In this document: positions 1 through 10,162 of the stretch, one piece after another
How positions within the stretch are numbered: the stretch's first letter is position 1
Layout: each line of letters begins with the position of its first letter
Source of the DNA: Rhizobium sp. Root483D2
Lineage (GTDB): Bacteria > Pseudomonadota > Alphaproteobacteria > Rhizobiales > Rhizobiaceae
DNA: 64,000 bases
Assembly: GCF_001426685.1 (NCBI RefSeq)
Contig: NZ_LMFB01000012.1
Location: forward strand, 197,393-261,392
Direction: 5' to 3'
Notes under the pieces: generated by a model
Seen by the model: only the letters and a program-made list of their open reading frames with translations
Database searches by the model: none
Told to the model about the DNA's origin: nothing
Translations under genes and position numbers: made by a program

Positions 1-40
1 CCACTGGATCCCCGCCACAAGGGCAAGGATGACGGAGAGT
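1..40. repeat. Partial Rhizobiales-type dispersed palindromic repeat
   Basis: The first 40 bases have the look of the short intergenic palindromes scattered through Rhizobiales genomes: a GGATCCCCG arm, a short linker and an AAGGATGACGG end. It is cut by the window edge, so its full length and arms cannot be judged. It lies beyond the infB terminator. The assignment is from remembered consensus, not from a second copy in this window. Confidence 0.4.
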
Positions 41-87
41 GGGGCATCGCTCTCGTCAAACAAGTTTATTCAGTCAGCAGTCTAAGC

Positions 88-113
88 AAAATGGCGGCCG
101 GAGCCGCCATTTT
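88..113. terminator. Rho-independent terminator after infB
   Basis: A perfect 11-bp stem (AAAATGGCGGC at 88-98 against GCCGCCATTTT at 103-113) encloses a 4-nt loop, and the stem ends in an A/T tract on each side, so it can act in both directions. It lies 30 bases past the infB stop, so it probably ends the rimP-nusA-ylxR-infB transcript. Hence rbfA, often next after infB, would need its own promoter or lie elsewhere. Confidence 0.75.
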
Positions 114-142
114 CAATTCTGTCTGTGTCACCAGCGAAACGC

Positions 143-2851
143 TTACAGCGTGCGGGTGATGTGCTCGACGCGGAAGCACTCGATCGTGTCGCCGGCGCGG
201 ATGTCTTCGTAATTCTCGAAGGCCATGCCGCATTCCTGGCCCATCGGCACTTCGGAGACTTCGTCCTTGAAGCGCTTGAGGGTCTTGAGCTTGCCTTCGT
301 GGATAACGACGTTGTCGCGAACCAGACGCACACCTGCACCACGTTCCACCTTGCCTTCGATGACGCGGCAACCCGCGACCTTGCCGGTCTTGGTGATGTT
401 GAACACTTCCAGGATTTCGGCATTGCCGAGGAAGGTTTCGCGTCTTTCCGGGGAAAGAAGACCGGACATCGCGGCCTTAACGTCATCCACCAGATCGTAG
501 ATGATGTTGTAGTAGCGGATTTCGATACCGGCGCGTTCCGCAGCAGTCCGGGCCTGGGCGTTGGCACGAACGTTGAAGCCGATGATGGCCGCGTTCGAGG
601 CTTCCGCCAGCGAGATGTCGGACTCGGTGATGCCACCGGCACCCGAATGCACGATGCGGGCACGAACCTCGTCGGTTCCCAGCTTGTCGAGTGCGCCGGC
701 AATGGCTTCGATCGAGCCCTGCACGTCGCCCTTGATGACCAGCGGGAATTCCTTGAGGCCGGTATTCTGCAGCGTCATCATCATCTGTTCCAGCGAACCG
801 CGCTGGCCCGATGCACGGGCAACGGCCTTGTCGCGGGTCAGGCGCTGACGATATTCCGAGATTTCGCGGGCGCGGCTTTCGTTTTCGACGACGGCGAACT
901 TGTCACCCGCCAGCGGCGTACCGGACAGACCGAGAATCTCGACCGGCATCGACGGAGGCGCTTCCTTGACGTGTTCGCCCTGGTCGTTGACGAGGGCACG
1001 CACACGGCCCCACTGGTCGCCGGCGACGATAATCTGACCCGGCTTCAAGGTGCCCTTCTGGACCAGGACGGTGGCAACCGCACCGCGGCCGCGATCGAGC
1101 TGGGCTTCGACGACGGTACCTTCTGCCGTGCGGTCCGCATCGGCGCGCAGGTCGAGAATTTCGGCCTGCAGCAGGATGGCTTCGAGCAGCTTGTCGAGGC
1201 CGAGGCCGGTCTTGGCCGAGACTTCGACGTCGAGCACTTCACCGCCCATGGTTTCCACGAACACTTCGTGCTGCAGCAGCTGGTTGCGCACCTTCTGCGG
1301 ATCGGCTTCGTGCTTGTCGACCTTGTTGATGGCGACGATGATCGGAACGCCGGCAGCCTTGGCGTGGCTGATGGATTCGATCGTCTGCGGCATGACGCTG
1401 TCGTCGGCCGCAACCACAAGGATCGCGATGTCGGTCGCCTGGGCGCCGCGGGCACGCATGGCCGTAAAGGCGGCGTGGCCGGGGGTGTCGATGAAGGTGA
1501 TCTTGTGACCGTTCTGCTCGACCTGGTAGGCGCCGATATGCTGGGTGATGCCACCGGCTTCGCCCGAAACAACATGGGTCTTGCGGATGGCGTCGAGCAG
1601 CGATGTCTTGCCGTGGTCGACGTGGCCCATGATGGTCACGATCGGCGGACGCGGCAGCATGTCGCCGTCGTCCTTGCCGTTGAACAGGCCTTCTTCGACG
1701 TCGGATTCCGAAACGCGCTTGACCGTGTGGCCGAATTCGCCGGCGATGAGTTCTGCAAGGTCGGCGTCGATGACGTCGCCCGGCTTCATCATCTGGCCTT
1801 CCTTCATCAGGTACTTGATCACATCGACGGCCCGTTCGGCCATACGCTGCGACAATTCCTGAATGGTGATGGTTTCCGGAAGGATCACTTCACGCATGAC
1901 CTTTTCGCGGGTTTCCTGCATCTGGCTGCGGCGGAACTTCTCCTGACGGCGGCGCATGGCAGCCATGGAGCGGCCGCGCGGATTGCCGTCGTCGTCGAGA
2001 GCAGCGGTCAGCGTCAGCTTGCCCTTGCGGCGTTCCTCTTCCGTCTTCGGACGGGCAGGGGCCTTGGCAGGCTCGGGGCGAACGACCTTGCCACGCACCG
2101 GTGCGGTCGCGCCACGGTTCGGACGGGCCTCTTCCTCTTCGCCTTCCGCCTTGCGGCGGGCGCCGATGGTGGGGGTAATGTTCGAGGGCGCCGTTGCGGG
2201 CTTTGCGGCCTGAGCGCGCGCCTGGTCTTCCGCCTTGCGGGCGGCGACAGCGGTTGCTTCGGCTTCAGCGGCGGCGGCTGCCTCGGCTGCAGCCTTTTCG
2301 GCGGCGCGTTCGGCCGGCGTGCGGGCTGCTTCTTCGGCAGCCAGACGGGCGGCTTCGGCCTGCTCGGCCTTCAGGCGCTCTGCCTCTTCGGCGGCGCGGC
2401 GTGCCTCTTCGGCAGCGCGGCGCTTGGCGTCTTCGGCATCGCGGATCTGGGCTTCGGCAAGCGCACGGCGGCGGGCGTCGATCTCACCAGCCGAAAGCTG
2501 GTTGAGAACCACACCGACGCGCGGGCGATTGCTGTTGTCCTGGCGGTTGTCCTGCTGGCGCGGCTGCGGCTGTTGCTGGGCCGGGCGCGCAGGCTGTTGC
2601 TGCTGTGGCGCAGGCGCCGGGCGCACAGGCTCGACCACGCGTGCCACGGGGGCTGCCGGTGTTGCGATCGGAACGACCGGCTTTTCGTCTTCCGGCCGCA
2701 TGGGCCGCCGCTTGCGCGTCTCGACCACGACTGCCTTCGTCCGGCCGCGACCCATGTCCTGGCGAACAGTTCCCTGGCTCACCCCGGAAGGCTTCAGGGT
2801 CAGCGTCTTCTTGGCTCCGCCGAATGTCTTGTCGTCGTTGTTGTCGGTCAT
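143..2851 (-). CDS. infB: Translation initiation factor IF-2
   Basis: This GTPase places initiator fMet-tRNA on the 30S subunit and promotes subunit joining. The 902-residue product has a long Ala/Glu/Arg-rich charged N-terminal region (about residues 90-310), an IF2_N-type segment near 325-375 and the G domain from about 400. GHVDHGKT (G1), DTPGHAAF (G3), NKVD (G4) and SAK (G5) are all present, followed by the beta-barrel and C-terminal tRNA-binding domains. It starts at ATG with MTDNNDDK. It is the last gene of the rimP-nusA-ylxR-infB order conserved in bacteria, and a strong hairpin follows the stop. The N-terminal region is the usual alphaproteobacterial length. Identification is secure. 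Confidence 0.98.
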   Translation of the reverse strand: MTDNNDDKTFGGAKKTLTLKPSGVSQGTVRQDMGRGRTKAVVVETRKRRPMRPEDEKPVVPIATPAAPVARVVEPVRPAPAPQQQQPARPAQQQPQPRQQDNRQDNSNRPRVGVVLNQLSAGEIDARRRALAEAQIRDAEDAKRRAAEEARRAAEEAERLKAEQAEAARLAAEEAARTPAERAAEKAAAEAAAAAEAEATAVAARKAEDQARAQAAKPATAPSNITPTIGARRKAEGEEEEARPNRGATAPVRGKVVRPEPAKAPARPKTEEERRKGKLTLTAALDDDGNPRGRSMAAMRRRQEKFRRSQMQETREKVMREVILPETITIQELSQRMAERAVDVIKYLMKEGQMMKPGDVIDADLAELIAGEFGHTVKRVSESDVEEGLFNGKDDGDMLPRPPIVTIMGHVDHGKTSLLDAIRKTHVVSGEAGGITQHIGAYQVEQNGHKITFIDTPGHAAFTAMRARGAQATDIAILVVAADDSVMPQTIESISHAKAAGVPIIVAINKVDKHEADPQKVRNQLLQHEVFVETMGGEVLDVEVSAKTGLGLDKLLEAILLQAEILDLRADADRTAEGTVVEAQLDRGRGAVATVLVQKGTLKPGQIIVAGDQWGRVRALVNDQGEHVKEAPPSMPVEILGLSGTPLAGDKFAVVENESRAREISEYRQRLTRDKAVARASGQRGSLEQMMMTLQNTGLKEFPLVIKGDVQGSIEAIAGALDKLGTDEVRARIVHSGAGGITESDISLAEASNAAIIGFNVRANAQARTAAERAGIEIRYYNIIYDLVDDVKAAMSGLLSPERRETFLGNAEILEVFNITKTGKVAGCRVIEGKVERGAGVRLVRDNVVIHEGKLKTLKRFKDEVSEVPMGQECGMAFENYEDIRAGDTIECFRVEHITRTL

Positions 2852-2955
2852 TCCGTTCCGTTCCTAAGATCAGGGCCGGATGCGTATCACCAGACCCCGC
2901 CGTTCAATTTCTGTTTTGCAATCGCGGTTGTGCCGGCCTGCGCCGGTGACCCGCG

Positions 2956-3642
2956 TCATTGTGTCGGCAAGCCAGATTCGGCGCCAACGGCTCGAGCGGG
3001 GACGGTTCCCCGATATCTTTCGAGCATGTTTGCGCGCTTCACTACACCCTCACCCGCCTGCCCTGCAAGCGCTGCGGCATGGATAAAAGCATTCTGGCCT
3101 AAAAGCCCTCCCATTTCCGCTTCGGTGAAGAAGCGATAGGAGGGAATTTCCTCTCCGTCATCGGCGACAAAGCTCATGGCCTTGCGTGCCTGGTCAATCT
3201 TGCGCACACCGTCCGGTGCGGCATCCACCGCATGAAAGGTGGCAAGCGCCGCCATTCCACGCACGGCCTGCTCCACTTTCGAGGCGCCGCTAATGAACTG
3301 TGCCGCCTTGCGCGCCATGTTCATCATGCCGCCGAGCTGCATCGACAACAGCCGGTCCACCTCGTCGGCAAGCTCCGGTCCGGCCGTCACGTCCGCCCGC
3401 TTCAGGCCACGGGCAAACAGCTTCTTGGCAATCGCCTTCTCGACGATCGCCCGTTCAGCGCTCACCCAGCAGCCGCGGCCCGGCAGCTGTTTCTTCAGAT
3501 CGGGCACCACCTTGCCATCGGGCCCGGCGACAAAGCGGATCAACGTTTCCGGTGTTCCGCTCGCCCGCGTGACGATGCACATGCGGCCGTTCACTGCTTC
3601 ACCATCAATGTCCCCCGCAGGGTCCTTGTCTTCAATCAACAT
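2956..3642 (-). CDS. YlxR (DUF448) RNA-binding protein with L7Ae-like C-terminal half
   Basis: The first ~95 residues of this 228-residue protein are a YlxR/DUF448 domain, with the RMCIVTR opening and a GRGCWVS loop. The second half, with an ELADEVDRLL helix and a GMMNMARKAAQFISGASKVEQA stretch followed by an alternating hydrophobic core, resembles the L7Ae/YlxQ fold. In Firmicutes ylxR and ylxQ are separate neighbours between nusA and infB; here they appear fused. The start is ATG at 3642 rather than the in-frame TTG four codons upstream. It lies between nusA and infB on the same strand, consistent with a role in RNA binding around transcription or translation. The L7Ae call is by pattern only. 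Confidence 0.88.
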   Translation of the reverse strand: MLIEDKDPAGDIDGEAVNGRMCIVTRASGTPETLIRFVAGPDGKVVPDLKKQLPGRGCWVSAERAIVEKAIAKKLFARGLKRADVTAGPELADEVDRLLSMQLGGMMNMARKAAQFISGASKVEQAVRGMAALATFHAVDAAPDGVRKIDQARKAMSFVADDGEEIPSYRFFTEAEMGGLLGQNAFIHAAALAGQAGEGVVKRANMLERYRGTVPARAVGAESGLPTQ

Positions 3643-3690
3643 GGCGGTCTTCAAGCAGCATCAGCTTGGATCACGGTCAGCAACGCCCTG

Positions 3691-5298
3691 TCAGGCGTCC
3701 TGTTCCGCGCCTTCCACGACTTCGAGCGCTTCTTCTTCGCGTGCCAGATCTTCCTGGGTGATCCAGCCGGCAGTCAGGCGCGCCTGCAGGATCATGCGTT
3801 CGGCATCGACGCGCGAGATTTCGAGCTTGGAGAACAGGCCTTCAAACTTCTTGGTCTCGCCATCCTTGCGTTCCGACCAGCCGACGAGATCGTCAGCGGC
3901 GCAGCCTGCAAAGTCTTCCATTGTCTTGATGCCGTCCTCACCCAGCGCAACCAGCATCTGGCCGGTCATGCCGTTGATCGTGCGCAGCTCGTCGGAAACG
4001 CCGAGGGCAACGCGCTTGGCGTCCATCTCGCCTTCCAGACGCTCGAGATATTCGCGGGCGCGGGTCTGCAGTTCGCTCGCCGTATCCTCGTCGAAACCTT
4101 CGATCGACGCGATTTCGTCGAGCTCGACATAGGCAAGCTCCTCGACGGCGGCAAAGCCTTCGGATGCCAGAACCTGGCCGACCATTTCATCGACGTCGAG
4201 GGCTTCCATGAACAGCGCGGTACGTTCGTTGAATTCCTTCTGGCGGCGCTCGGATTCCTCCGCTTCCGTCATGATGTCGATATCCCAGCCGGTCAGCTGC
4301 GATGCGAGGCGGACGTTCTGGCCGCGGCGGCCGATGGCCAGCGACAGCTGTTCATCCGGAACCACCACTTCGATGCGCTCGGCATCCTCGTCGAGAACAA
4401 CCTTGGAGACTTCGGCCGGCTGCAGCGCGTTGACGATGAACGATGCCGGATCCTGTGACCACGGAATGATATCGATCTTTTCGCCCTGCAACTCGCCGAC
4501 AACGGCCTGGACGCGCGAACCGCGCATACCGACGCAGGCGCCGACCGGATCGATCGAGGAATCGTTGGAGATAACGGCGATCTTGGCGCGCGAGCCGGGG
4601 TCACGGGCAACCGAACGGATCTGGATGATGCCGTCGTAGATTTCCGGAACTTCCATGGTGAACAGCTTCACCATGAATTGCGGATGCGTGCGCGACAGGA
4701 AGATCTGCGGACCGCGCTGTTCGCGGCGCACGTCGTAGACATAGGAGCGGACGCGGTCGCCGTAGCGCATGTTTTCGCGCGGGATCATTTCGTCGCGGCG
4801 GATGATGCCTTCGCCACGGCCGAGATCGACGATGACATTACCATATTCGACGCGCTTGACCGTGCCGTTGACGATTTCGCCGATGCGATCCTTGAACTCG
4901 TCGAACTGGCGGTCACGCTCGGCTTCGCGCACCTTCTGGACGATGACCTGCTTGGCCGACTGGGCAGCGATGCGGCCGAAATCCATCGGCGGCAGCGGAT
5001 CGGCGATGAAGTCGCCGAGAATGGCGTCCGGATTGCGGTCGCGCGCCAGTTCCAGCGGGATCTGCGTGGAATAGTCCTCCGCAACCTCGACGACTTCGAG
5101 CAGGCGCTGAAGCCGGATTTCGCCAGTCTTGGAATTGATATCGGCGCGGATATTGCTTTCCGAACCGTAGCGCGAGCGGGCGGCCTTCTGGATCGCGTCG
5201 GCCATGGCGGCCAGAACGATTTCGCGGTCGATCACTTTTTCGCGCGCGACGGCATCCGCGATCTGCAGAAGTTCGAGCCTGTTAGCACTCACTGCCAT
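3691..5298 (-). CDS. nusA: Transcription termination/antitermination factor NusA
   Basis: NusA binds RNA polymerase and modulates pausing, termination and antitermination. The 535-residue product has the N-terminal polymerase-binding domain ([17 protein letters not shown]), then S1 and two KH modules ([14 protein letters not shown] and [12 protein letters not shown]), then C-terminal helix-hairpin-helix repeats ending in an acidic tail. The ATG at 5298 opens the family N-terminus; the open frame continues 18 codons upstream into non-conserved sequence. It is 58 bases downstream of rimP and 48 bases upstream of the ylxR-like gene, in one operon. Confidence 0.98.
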   Translation of the reverse strand: MAVSANRLELLQIADAVAREKVIDREIVLAAMADAIQKAARSRYGSESNIRADINSKTGEIRLQRLLEVVEVAEDYSTQIPLELARDRNPDAILGDFIADPLPPMDFGRIAAQSAKQVIVQKVREAERDRQFDEFKDRIGEIVNGTVKRVEYGNVIVDLGRGEGIIRRDEMIPRENMRYGDRVRSYVYDVRREQRGPQIFLSRTHPQFMVKLFTMEVPEIYDGIIQIRSVARDPGSRAKIAVISNDSSIDPVGACVGMRGSRVQAVVGELQGEKIDIIPWSQDPASFIVNALQPAEVSKVVLDEDAERIEVVVPDEQLSLAIGRRGQNVRLASQLTGWDIDIMTEAEESERRQKEFNERTALFMEALDVDEMVGQVLASEGFAAVEELAYVELDEIASIEGFDEDTASELQTRAREYLERLEGEMDAKRVALGVSDELRTINGMTGQMLVALGEDGIKTMEDFAGCAADDLVGWSERKDGETKKFEGLFSKLEISRVDAERMILQARLTAGWITQEDLAREEEALEVVEGAEQDA

Positions 5299-5356
5299 AT
5301 TAAAGTCTCCGTCTGATTGCCGGGGCCTTACTCGAAGGCGTCCCGCGCCCATGAAC

Positions 5357-5974
5357 TCAATTGATCGGCGAATCTTCGTCTTCGAAGTTTTCGTTGGCGG
5401 CCTGGGCTGCCTTCGCCTTCTTGTCTGCTGTCAGCGCATCGCGGATCAGGTCATCCGTGAGGATGAGCCTGCCTTCGGCAAACGCCGTATAGGGAACGAC
5501 CACCTGCGGGTCTTCGCCCTCAGCCGGTTGATCGCGCTCGATCGTGAAGGCCTCGTCGTCGGCCGCAACGATCTTGCCGCGGAAACGCTTGCGGCTATCG
5601 ACCAGAACGGACGTTTCGAACTTGATCAGATGTCCGGACCAGCGGGTAAAATCCGATTTGCGCACCATCGGCCGGTCAATGCCCGGTGACGATACTTCCA
5701 GATGATACTCCCGATCGACGGGATCTTCCACGTCAAGCACTGGCGAGATCGCGGTCGAGATCGCTTCGCAATCTTCCACGGTCATCGTGCCGTCAAGCCG
5801 CTCGGCCATGATCTGCAATGTCGCGCCATTCTGCGAGGACAGGCGCACGCGCACCAGCTGGTAGCCCATCGGAACCAAAACGGGCTCGATGATATCGGCG
5901 ATGCGCCGGTCGATGCCGGTCTCGGTGACGAGGCGCGGTTCCTGTGTGTTTTCTGCCGTTGCCGTATCGGACAA
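5357..5974 (-). CDS. rimP: Ribosome maturation factor RimP
   Basis: RimP is needed for late maturation of the 30S subunit. The 205-residue product has the N-terminal alpha/beta domain ([18 protein letters not shown], then a [14 protein letters not shown] stretch read here as [10 protein letters not shown]) and a C-terminal Sm-like barrel. I chose the TTG at 5974: it has GGGAGAA 5 bases upstream and gives the usual family length; an upstream ATG at 6040 would add 22 unconserved residues. It is the first gene of the nusA-infB operon. The C-terminus is acidic, as is common in rhizobia. Confidence 0.93.
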   Translation of the reverse strand: MSDTATAENTQEPRLVTETGIDRRIADIIEPVLVPMGYQLVRVRLSSQNGATLQIMAERLDGTMTVEDCEAISTAISPVLDVEDPVDREYHLEVSSPGIDRPMVRKSDFTRWSGHLIKFETSVLVDSRKRFRGKIVAADDEAFTIERDQPAEGEDPQVVVPYTAFAEGRLILTDDLIRDALTADKKAKAAQAANENFEDEDSPIN

Positions 5975-6259
5975 ACGATGTTCTCCCAAACCATCGGGTA
6001 ATAAAAAAGAGCGGGTCCTGACGGGCCCACTCTTCATCAACCGATCAAGAATTTGAGGGTCATATACGCTCGATTATCGGCAAATGCAAGATATGCTGCA
6101 TCTCGCCCCGCAAAACCCCTTGGCCGCGCAAAACCTTCATGCAGAGGGTGAAGTGGTGAAATCCTGCCGGGCACCGCGCTTTTGCTTGCCCGGGCAATCA
6201 TCTCGCCTAGATTGGGCTTCACAAAGACTATTCAAACACTGAAAGGGTGGGAAAGCGCG

Positions 6260-7888
6260 TTGCCGCATCGATTATCGCCATTGGCGCCGTTCAAGCACGA
6301 TACGTTCCGGGTCATCTGGGTGGCAAGCCTCGCCTCCAATTTCGGCGGGTTGATCCAGGCCGTCGGCGCCGCCTGGATGATGACGTCGATCACCGACTCG
6401 GTAAATATGGTGGCACTGGTGCAGGCCTCGACCTCGCTGCCGATCATGCTGTTTTCGCTGATTTCCGGGGCGCTGGCCGATAATTTCGACCGCCGCCGTA
6501 TCATGCTGATCGGCCAGTGCTTCATGCTGGGTGTCTCGGCGCTCCTGACGATCTGCGCCTATTTCGGCTTCATCACGCCCTGGCTGCTCCTCCTGTTCAC
6601 CTTCCTGATCGGCTGCGGCACGGCGCTCAACAATCCGTCCTGGCAAGCCTCTGTCGGGGATATGGTGCCGCGCGACGTGCTGCCGGCGGCCGTCGCGCTG
6701 AACAGTATGGGGTTCAACATCACCCGCTCGGTTGGCCCCGCCATCGGCGGCGTGATCGTTGCGGCCGCAGGCGCTGCCGCAGCGTTTGCCGCCAACACGC
6801 TCAGCTATTTCGCCATCATCTATGCGCTGCTGCGCTGGCGCCGGGAAGAGACGCTATCGACGCTGCCGCGCGAATCGATGGGCCGGGCGATTTCCGCCGG
6901 ACTGCGTTACGTCGCGATGTCGCCGAATATCGGCAAGGTGCTGGTGCGCGGCTTTTTCTTCGGTCTTTCCGCCAGCGCCATTCTCGCGCTGTTGCCGCTG
7001 GTCGCGCGCGATCTGGTTGCCGGCGGGCCGCTCACCTACGGTATCATGCTCGGCGCTTTCGGGCTCGGCGCCATCGGCGGCGCGCTCTTGAGCGCCCGGC
7101 TGCGCGAACATATGTCCAGCGAATGGGTGGTGCGCATCGCCTTTGCCGGCTTTGCGTTAAGCAGCCTGGTCACCGCGTTAAGCCCCTATGGCTGGCTCAC
7201 CAGCCTTGCGCTGCTCCTGTCGGGTGCCGGCTGGGTGCTCGCACTGTCCTTGTTCAATACGACGGTGCAGCTCTCGACGCCGCGCTGGGTGGTTGGCCGG
7301 GCGCTGTCGCTCTACCAGACCACGACCTTTGGCGGCATCGCGGCGGGCAGCTGGATGTGGGGGCAGGCGGCGGAAAATTATGGCCCGTCCAATGCCCTTA
7401 TCGCGTCGGCCCTGCTGATGGTGGTGGGAGCGGCCATCGGGCTCCGCTTGCCGCTGCCGGAATTCCAGTCGCTCAATCTCGATCCCCTCAACCGCTTTTC
7501 CGAACCGCTGCTGAAGCTCGATCTCAAGCCCCGCAGCGGCCCGATCGTTGTCATGATCGATTACGAGATCGCCGATGACGACGTGCCGGAATTCCTGACC
7601 GCCATGGCCGAGCGCCGCCGGATCCGGATCCGGGATGGTGCCGGGCAATGGGGTCTGATGCGCGATCTGGAAAACCCGACCACCTGGACCGAGACCTATC
7701 ACGTGCCGACCTGGGTGGAATATGTCCGCCACAACCAGCGCCGCACCCAGGCCGACGCCGAGATTGGCGACCGGCTCCTGGCTCTGCATCGCGGCGATGC
7801 GGCGCCCCGCGTGCACCGGATGATCGAACGCCAGACCATCCTTCCCTACGAGTACGAGCGCTACAAGCAGCAGATGGACATGCACTGA
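6260..7888 (+). CDS. MFS transporter of the MFS_3 (EntS-like) type
   Basis: A 12-helix major facilitator permease of about 540 residues. The N-terminal SPLAPFKHDTFRVIWVASLASNFGG and the loop DNFDRRRIMLIGQ between helices 2 and 3 are typical of the DUF894/MFS_3 family that includes the enterobactin exporter EntS. After the last helix there is an extra soluble domain of about 120 residues (from VVMIDYEIADDDV on) often found in this family and of unknown role. The TTG at 6260 follows GGTGGG with 8-base spacing; an ATG at 6182 is an alternative. Substrate unknown; export of a small metabolite or siderophore is only an inference from the family. Confidence 0.87.
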   Translation: MPHRLSPLAPFKHDTFRVIWVASLASNFGGLIQAVGAAWMMTSITDSVNMVALVQASTSLPIMLFSLISGALADNFDRRRIMLIGQCFMLGVSALLTICAYFGFITPWLLLLFTFLIGCGTALNNPSWQASVGDMVPRDVLPAAVALNSMGFNITRSVGPAIGGVIVAAAGAAAAFAANTLSYFAIIYALLRWRREETLSTLPRESMGRAISAGLRYVAMSPNIGKVLVRGFFFGLSASAILALLPLVARDLVAGGPLTYGIMLGAFGLGAIGGALLSARLREHMSSEWVVRIAFAGFALSSLVTALSPYGWLTSLALLLSGAGWVLALSLFNTTVQLSTPRWVVGRALSLYQTTTFGGIAAGSWMWGQAAENYGPSNALIASALLMVVGAAIGLRLPLPEFQSLNLDPLNRFSEPLLKLDLKPRSGPIVVMIDYEIADDDVPEFLTAMAERRRIRIRDGAGQWGLMRDLENPTTWTETYHVPTWVEYVRHNQRRTQADAEIGDRLLALHRGDAAPRVHRMIERQTILPYEYERYKQQMDMH

Positions 7889-7911
7889 TATCGCATCGAT
7901 CATCTCCAACC

Positions 7912-7947
7912 GGCCGGTTTTGCGCTTCGCAATGCCGGCCTTTCTTT
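7912..7947 (+). terminator. Probable terminator after the MFS gene
   Basis: GGCCGG (7912-7917) pairs with CCGGCC (7935-7940), with a GCGCTTCGC mini-hairpin in the loop, followed by TTTCTTTT. It lies 24 bases past the MFS stop codon. Confidence 0.55.
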
Positions 7948-8006
7948 TGCCGGCGCAAGGGTGGTTTCAAAATAACCGGGGAGGGCGGTGTTTAACCGGT
8001 TTCAAA

Positions 8007-8067
8007 ATATTCACCCATATGGTTGACTATTGGGAGGGCTTAGTATATTCAACTGTTAGGGTGAATA
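8007..8067 (+). promoter_or_regulatory. Inverted repeat spanning the arsR-type promoter (candidate operator)
   Basis: Two arms flank the promoter of the HTH gene: TATTCACCCATATGGTTGA (from 8009) and the inverted TTCAACTGTTAGGGTGAATA (from 8048). A possible -35 TTGACT (8023-8028) and -10 TATATT (8044-8049, spacing only 15) lie within. ArsR-family repressors usually bind such a repeat over their own promoter, so autoregulation is likely. Confidence 0.5.
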
Positions 8068-8068
8068 A

Positions 8069-8404
8069 ATGGACGAAGATGATCTGTCACGGGTTCTCAA
8101 GGCCGCCGGCGATACGACCCGGCGACGCATCCTGACGCTGCTTGTTCAGGAGGGTGCATTGAGAGTGACGGCGCTGGCCGCCCATTTCGACATGTCGCTG
8201 AATTCCGTCTCCAAGCATATCAAGGTGCTGGAGGAGGCCGGACTTGTCACCCGCCGGACCATGGGCCGCGAGCATTTCATCGCAGCCGAACTCGAGCCGC
8301 TGAAGCTGACCGAGGCCTGGTTCGCGCAATTGAAGTCGATCTGGGACTTGCGCCTTGCGGCGCTGGAAAACTTACTCGTTGCAAAGGATGAGGACAATGA
8401 ATGA
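8069..8404 (+). CDS. ArsR-family winged-helix regulator
   Basis: The 111-residue protein is a single winged-helix domain: KAAGDTTRRRILTLL, then LAAHFDMSLNSVSKHIKVLEEAGLV as the recognition helix-turn-helix, then the RRTMGREHFIAAE wing. No metal-binding ELCVC-type motif is visible, so it is not an arsenic/metal sensor of the classic kind. It overlaps the following SRPBCC gene by 8 bases, a common pairing in which the regulator controls the lipid- or hydrophobic-ligand-binding partner. The ATG at 8069 lies directly beyond the inverted repeat. Confidence 0.93.
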   Translation: MDEDDLSRVLKAAGDTTRRRILTLLVQEGALRVTALAAHFDMSLNSVSKHIKVLEEAGLVTRRTMGREHFIAAELEPLKLTEAWFAQLKSIWDLRLAALENLLVAKDEDNE

Positions 8405-8831
8405 GCTTGAACTGACAGTCAGCCGCACCATCGCGGCATCGCGCGAAAACGTGTTCAACGCCTGGCTTTCACCAGTGATGCTGGCAAAATTCATGGTACC
8501 GCCCTCTGGCAGTTCGCAGCCAAGCAAGGTCAAGAACGATCCGGTCAAGGGCGGACGGTTTTCGATCGTCATGGTGACGCTTGAAAAGGAAATTCCGCAT
8601 GCGGGCACCTATCTGGCGATCGACCCGCATTCCCATCTGTCCTTCACCTGGGAATCGCCCTACTCGCTCGACGACAGCGTCGTCACCATCGATCTGGCCG
8701 AAGTCGATGCCGGTACGACGGAAATCACCCTGAAACAGGTGAAGTTCAAGTCCGAGGAAGCGCGAAACGGTCACGAACAGGGCTGGACCGCGATCATCAA
8801 CCGGCTCGAAACCAGCCTCGCGACTGCCTGA
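8397..8831 (+). CDS. SRPBCC (AHSA1-like) domain protein
   Basis: A 144-residue START-like/AHSA1 domain protein: it opens with ELTVSRTIAASRENVFNAWLSPVMLAKF, has the central beta strands with SHLSFTWESPYS, and ends with EQGWTAIINRLETSL, the family's C-terminal helix. The fold makes a hydrophobic pocket; ligand unknown. ATG at 8397 overlaps the arsR-type stop (ATGAATGA), so the two are translationally coupled. The role is probably a stress or ligand response set by the regulator, but nothing in the sequence identifies the ligand. Confidence 0.9.
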   Translation: MNELELTVSRTIAASRENVFNAWLSPVMLAKFMVPPSGSSQPSKVKNDPVKGGRFSIVMVTLEKEIPHAGTYLAIDPHSHLSFTWESPYSLDDSVVTIDLAEVDAGTTEITLKQVKFKSEEARNGHEQGWTAIINRLETSLATA

Positions 8832-8893
8832 TGCCTTGACCGGGCGGGATCGAATGCGGTTCCGCCCGGTCTGGTTCTAGAATGGGCCCATGT

Positions 8894-10162
8894 CTAGAGT
8901 TTGCCCAAAAGGCTTTTCTGCGGGAAACAGGTTGGCTCGAGCCCGTTCTTTGCCTGCCAGGCGCCAATCGAGCGGCGGGTCTTGTACCCGGCCAGACCAT
9001 CGGCCTTGCCGATATCGTAGCCCTGTTTTTCCAGAGCTTTCTGCATCTTCAAGACGTCCGAGCGCAGCATCTTGCCGACATCGCCGAACTCGCGCCGGAA
9101 TGCGCCGCTGCCCGTTGCGATCCGGTCGGCAAGGTTGCCGATGAAAAGCGCATAGAGGTCGGAATTGTTATATTCCTTGATGACGTAGAAATTCGGGGTG
9201 ACGATGAATTCGGGGCCGTTGCGGCCGGCAGGCACCAGCATCATGCCGTCTGCCTTGGCTTCGCTTGTCGGAAACGCCTTGCCGGAGGCGCGCTCGATTC
9301 CGTCGGACGCCCATTGCGAGATCGGCTTGGCGAGATCGGGGCCTTCCTGCGCGCAGGTGACATTGGCAGGAATATAGACCTCGAAGCCCCAGTCGCGGCC
9401 ACGCTGCCAGCCTTTTTTCGACAGATAGTTGGCGATCGAGGCCAGCGTGTCCGGCGTCGATTTCCAGATATCGCGGCGCCCGTCGCCATCGAAATCGACA
9501 GCATATTTGAGGAAGCTCGTCGGCAGGAACTGCGGCTGGCCCATGGCGCCGGCCCAGGAGCCGCGCATATCGGCCTCCTTCACATCGCCGCTGTCGAGAA
9601 TATGAAGCGCTGCGATCAGCTCGCGGCGGAAGAGATCGCCGCGCGTTGACATGAAGGCCTTGGTGGCCAGAACATCCATGATCGGATGCGGGATTTTCGC
9701 CCGCCCGAAGCCGGATTCACGGCCCCAGATGGCAATGATCACAGGACCCGGCACGCCGTAGGTTTTTTCGATCCGCCTGAGCGTTGCGGCATGTTCCTTG
9801 GCCAGGCTGCGCCCGGTCGCCGCCAGCCCCTGCAGGCGCTGCTCTGAGAAATAGGCGCCGGGCGAGGAAAATTCCGCCTGGCTCTGCTTCTGCTCGCCCG
9901 GCGGCCTGGTGCCGGGGGGAACGAGGTCCGGCAGGTCCCAATTGAGTTTGACATCGGCAAAGGCCGCCTTGAAGGCTGAAGCGGTAATGCCGGATTTCTG
10001 CGCCTGCGGCCAAAGATCGGTTTGCAGCCATTGGCGGAACTGGGCTTCGGTGTCGGCTTTGGAGGCGGCGAGGGTGGGCAGGGGCATCAGTGACACGACT
10101 GCCGCGATTATTATCGTCAGAGTTTGGCGAAGTTTACCCCCCTCAGTCGGCGACGCCGACAT
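8894..10162 (-). CDS. Lytic murein transglycosylase (MltB-like, SLT_2 plus peptidoglycan-binding domain)
   Basis: It cleaves the glycan strand of peptidoglycan in the periplasm. Reading from the ATG at 10162 gives 422 residues: a signal peptide (TLTIIIAAVVSLMPLPTLAA), the SLT_2 catalytic domain with IWGRESGFGR (catalytic Glu), the GAMGQPQFLPTSFLKYAVDFDGDG motif, and a C-terminal PG_binding_1 domain (LKMQKALEKQGYDIGKADGLAG). The start is unusual. The ATG and its ribosome-binding site (GAGGGGGAG) lie inside a 209-bp palindromic element. The likely ancestral ATG is at 10366, 2 bases after the recR stop and in the same frame; from there the protein would be 490 residues with 69 foreign codons before the signal sequence. 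Which start is used is unknown. Confidence 0.88.
   Translation of the reverse strand: MSASPTEGGKLRQTLTIIIAAVVSLMPLPTLAASKADTEAQFRQWLQTDLWPQAQKSGITASAFKAAFADVKLNWDLPDLVPPGTRPPGEQKQSQAEFSSPGAYFSEQRLQGLAATGRSLAKEHAATLRRIEKTYGVPGPVIIAIWGRESGFGRAKIPHPIMDVLATKAFMSTRGDLFRRELIAALHILDSGDVKEADMRGSWAGAMGQPQFLPTSFLKYAVDFDGDGRRDIWKSTPDTLASIANYLSKKGWQRGRDWGFEVYIPANVTCAQEGPDLAKPISQWASDGIERASGKAFPTSEAKADGMMLVPAGRNGPEFIVTPNFYVIKEYNNSDLYALFIGNLADRIATGSGAFRREFGDVGKMLRSDVLKMQKALEKQGYDIGKADGLAGYKTRRSIGAWQAKNGLEPTCFPQKSLLGKL

Noticed and set aside
125-3139. Long open frame on the plus strand across infB
   Set aside because: It is antisense to infB, rhythmically encoded by high-GC codon bias, with no family motif; infB on the minus strand accounts for the conservation.
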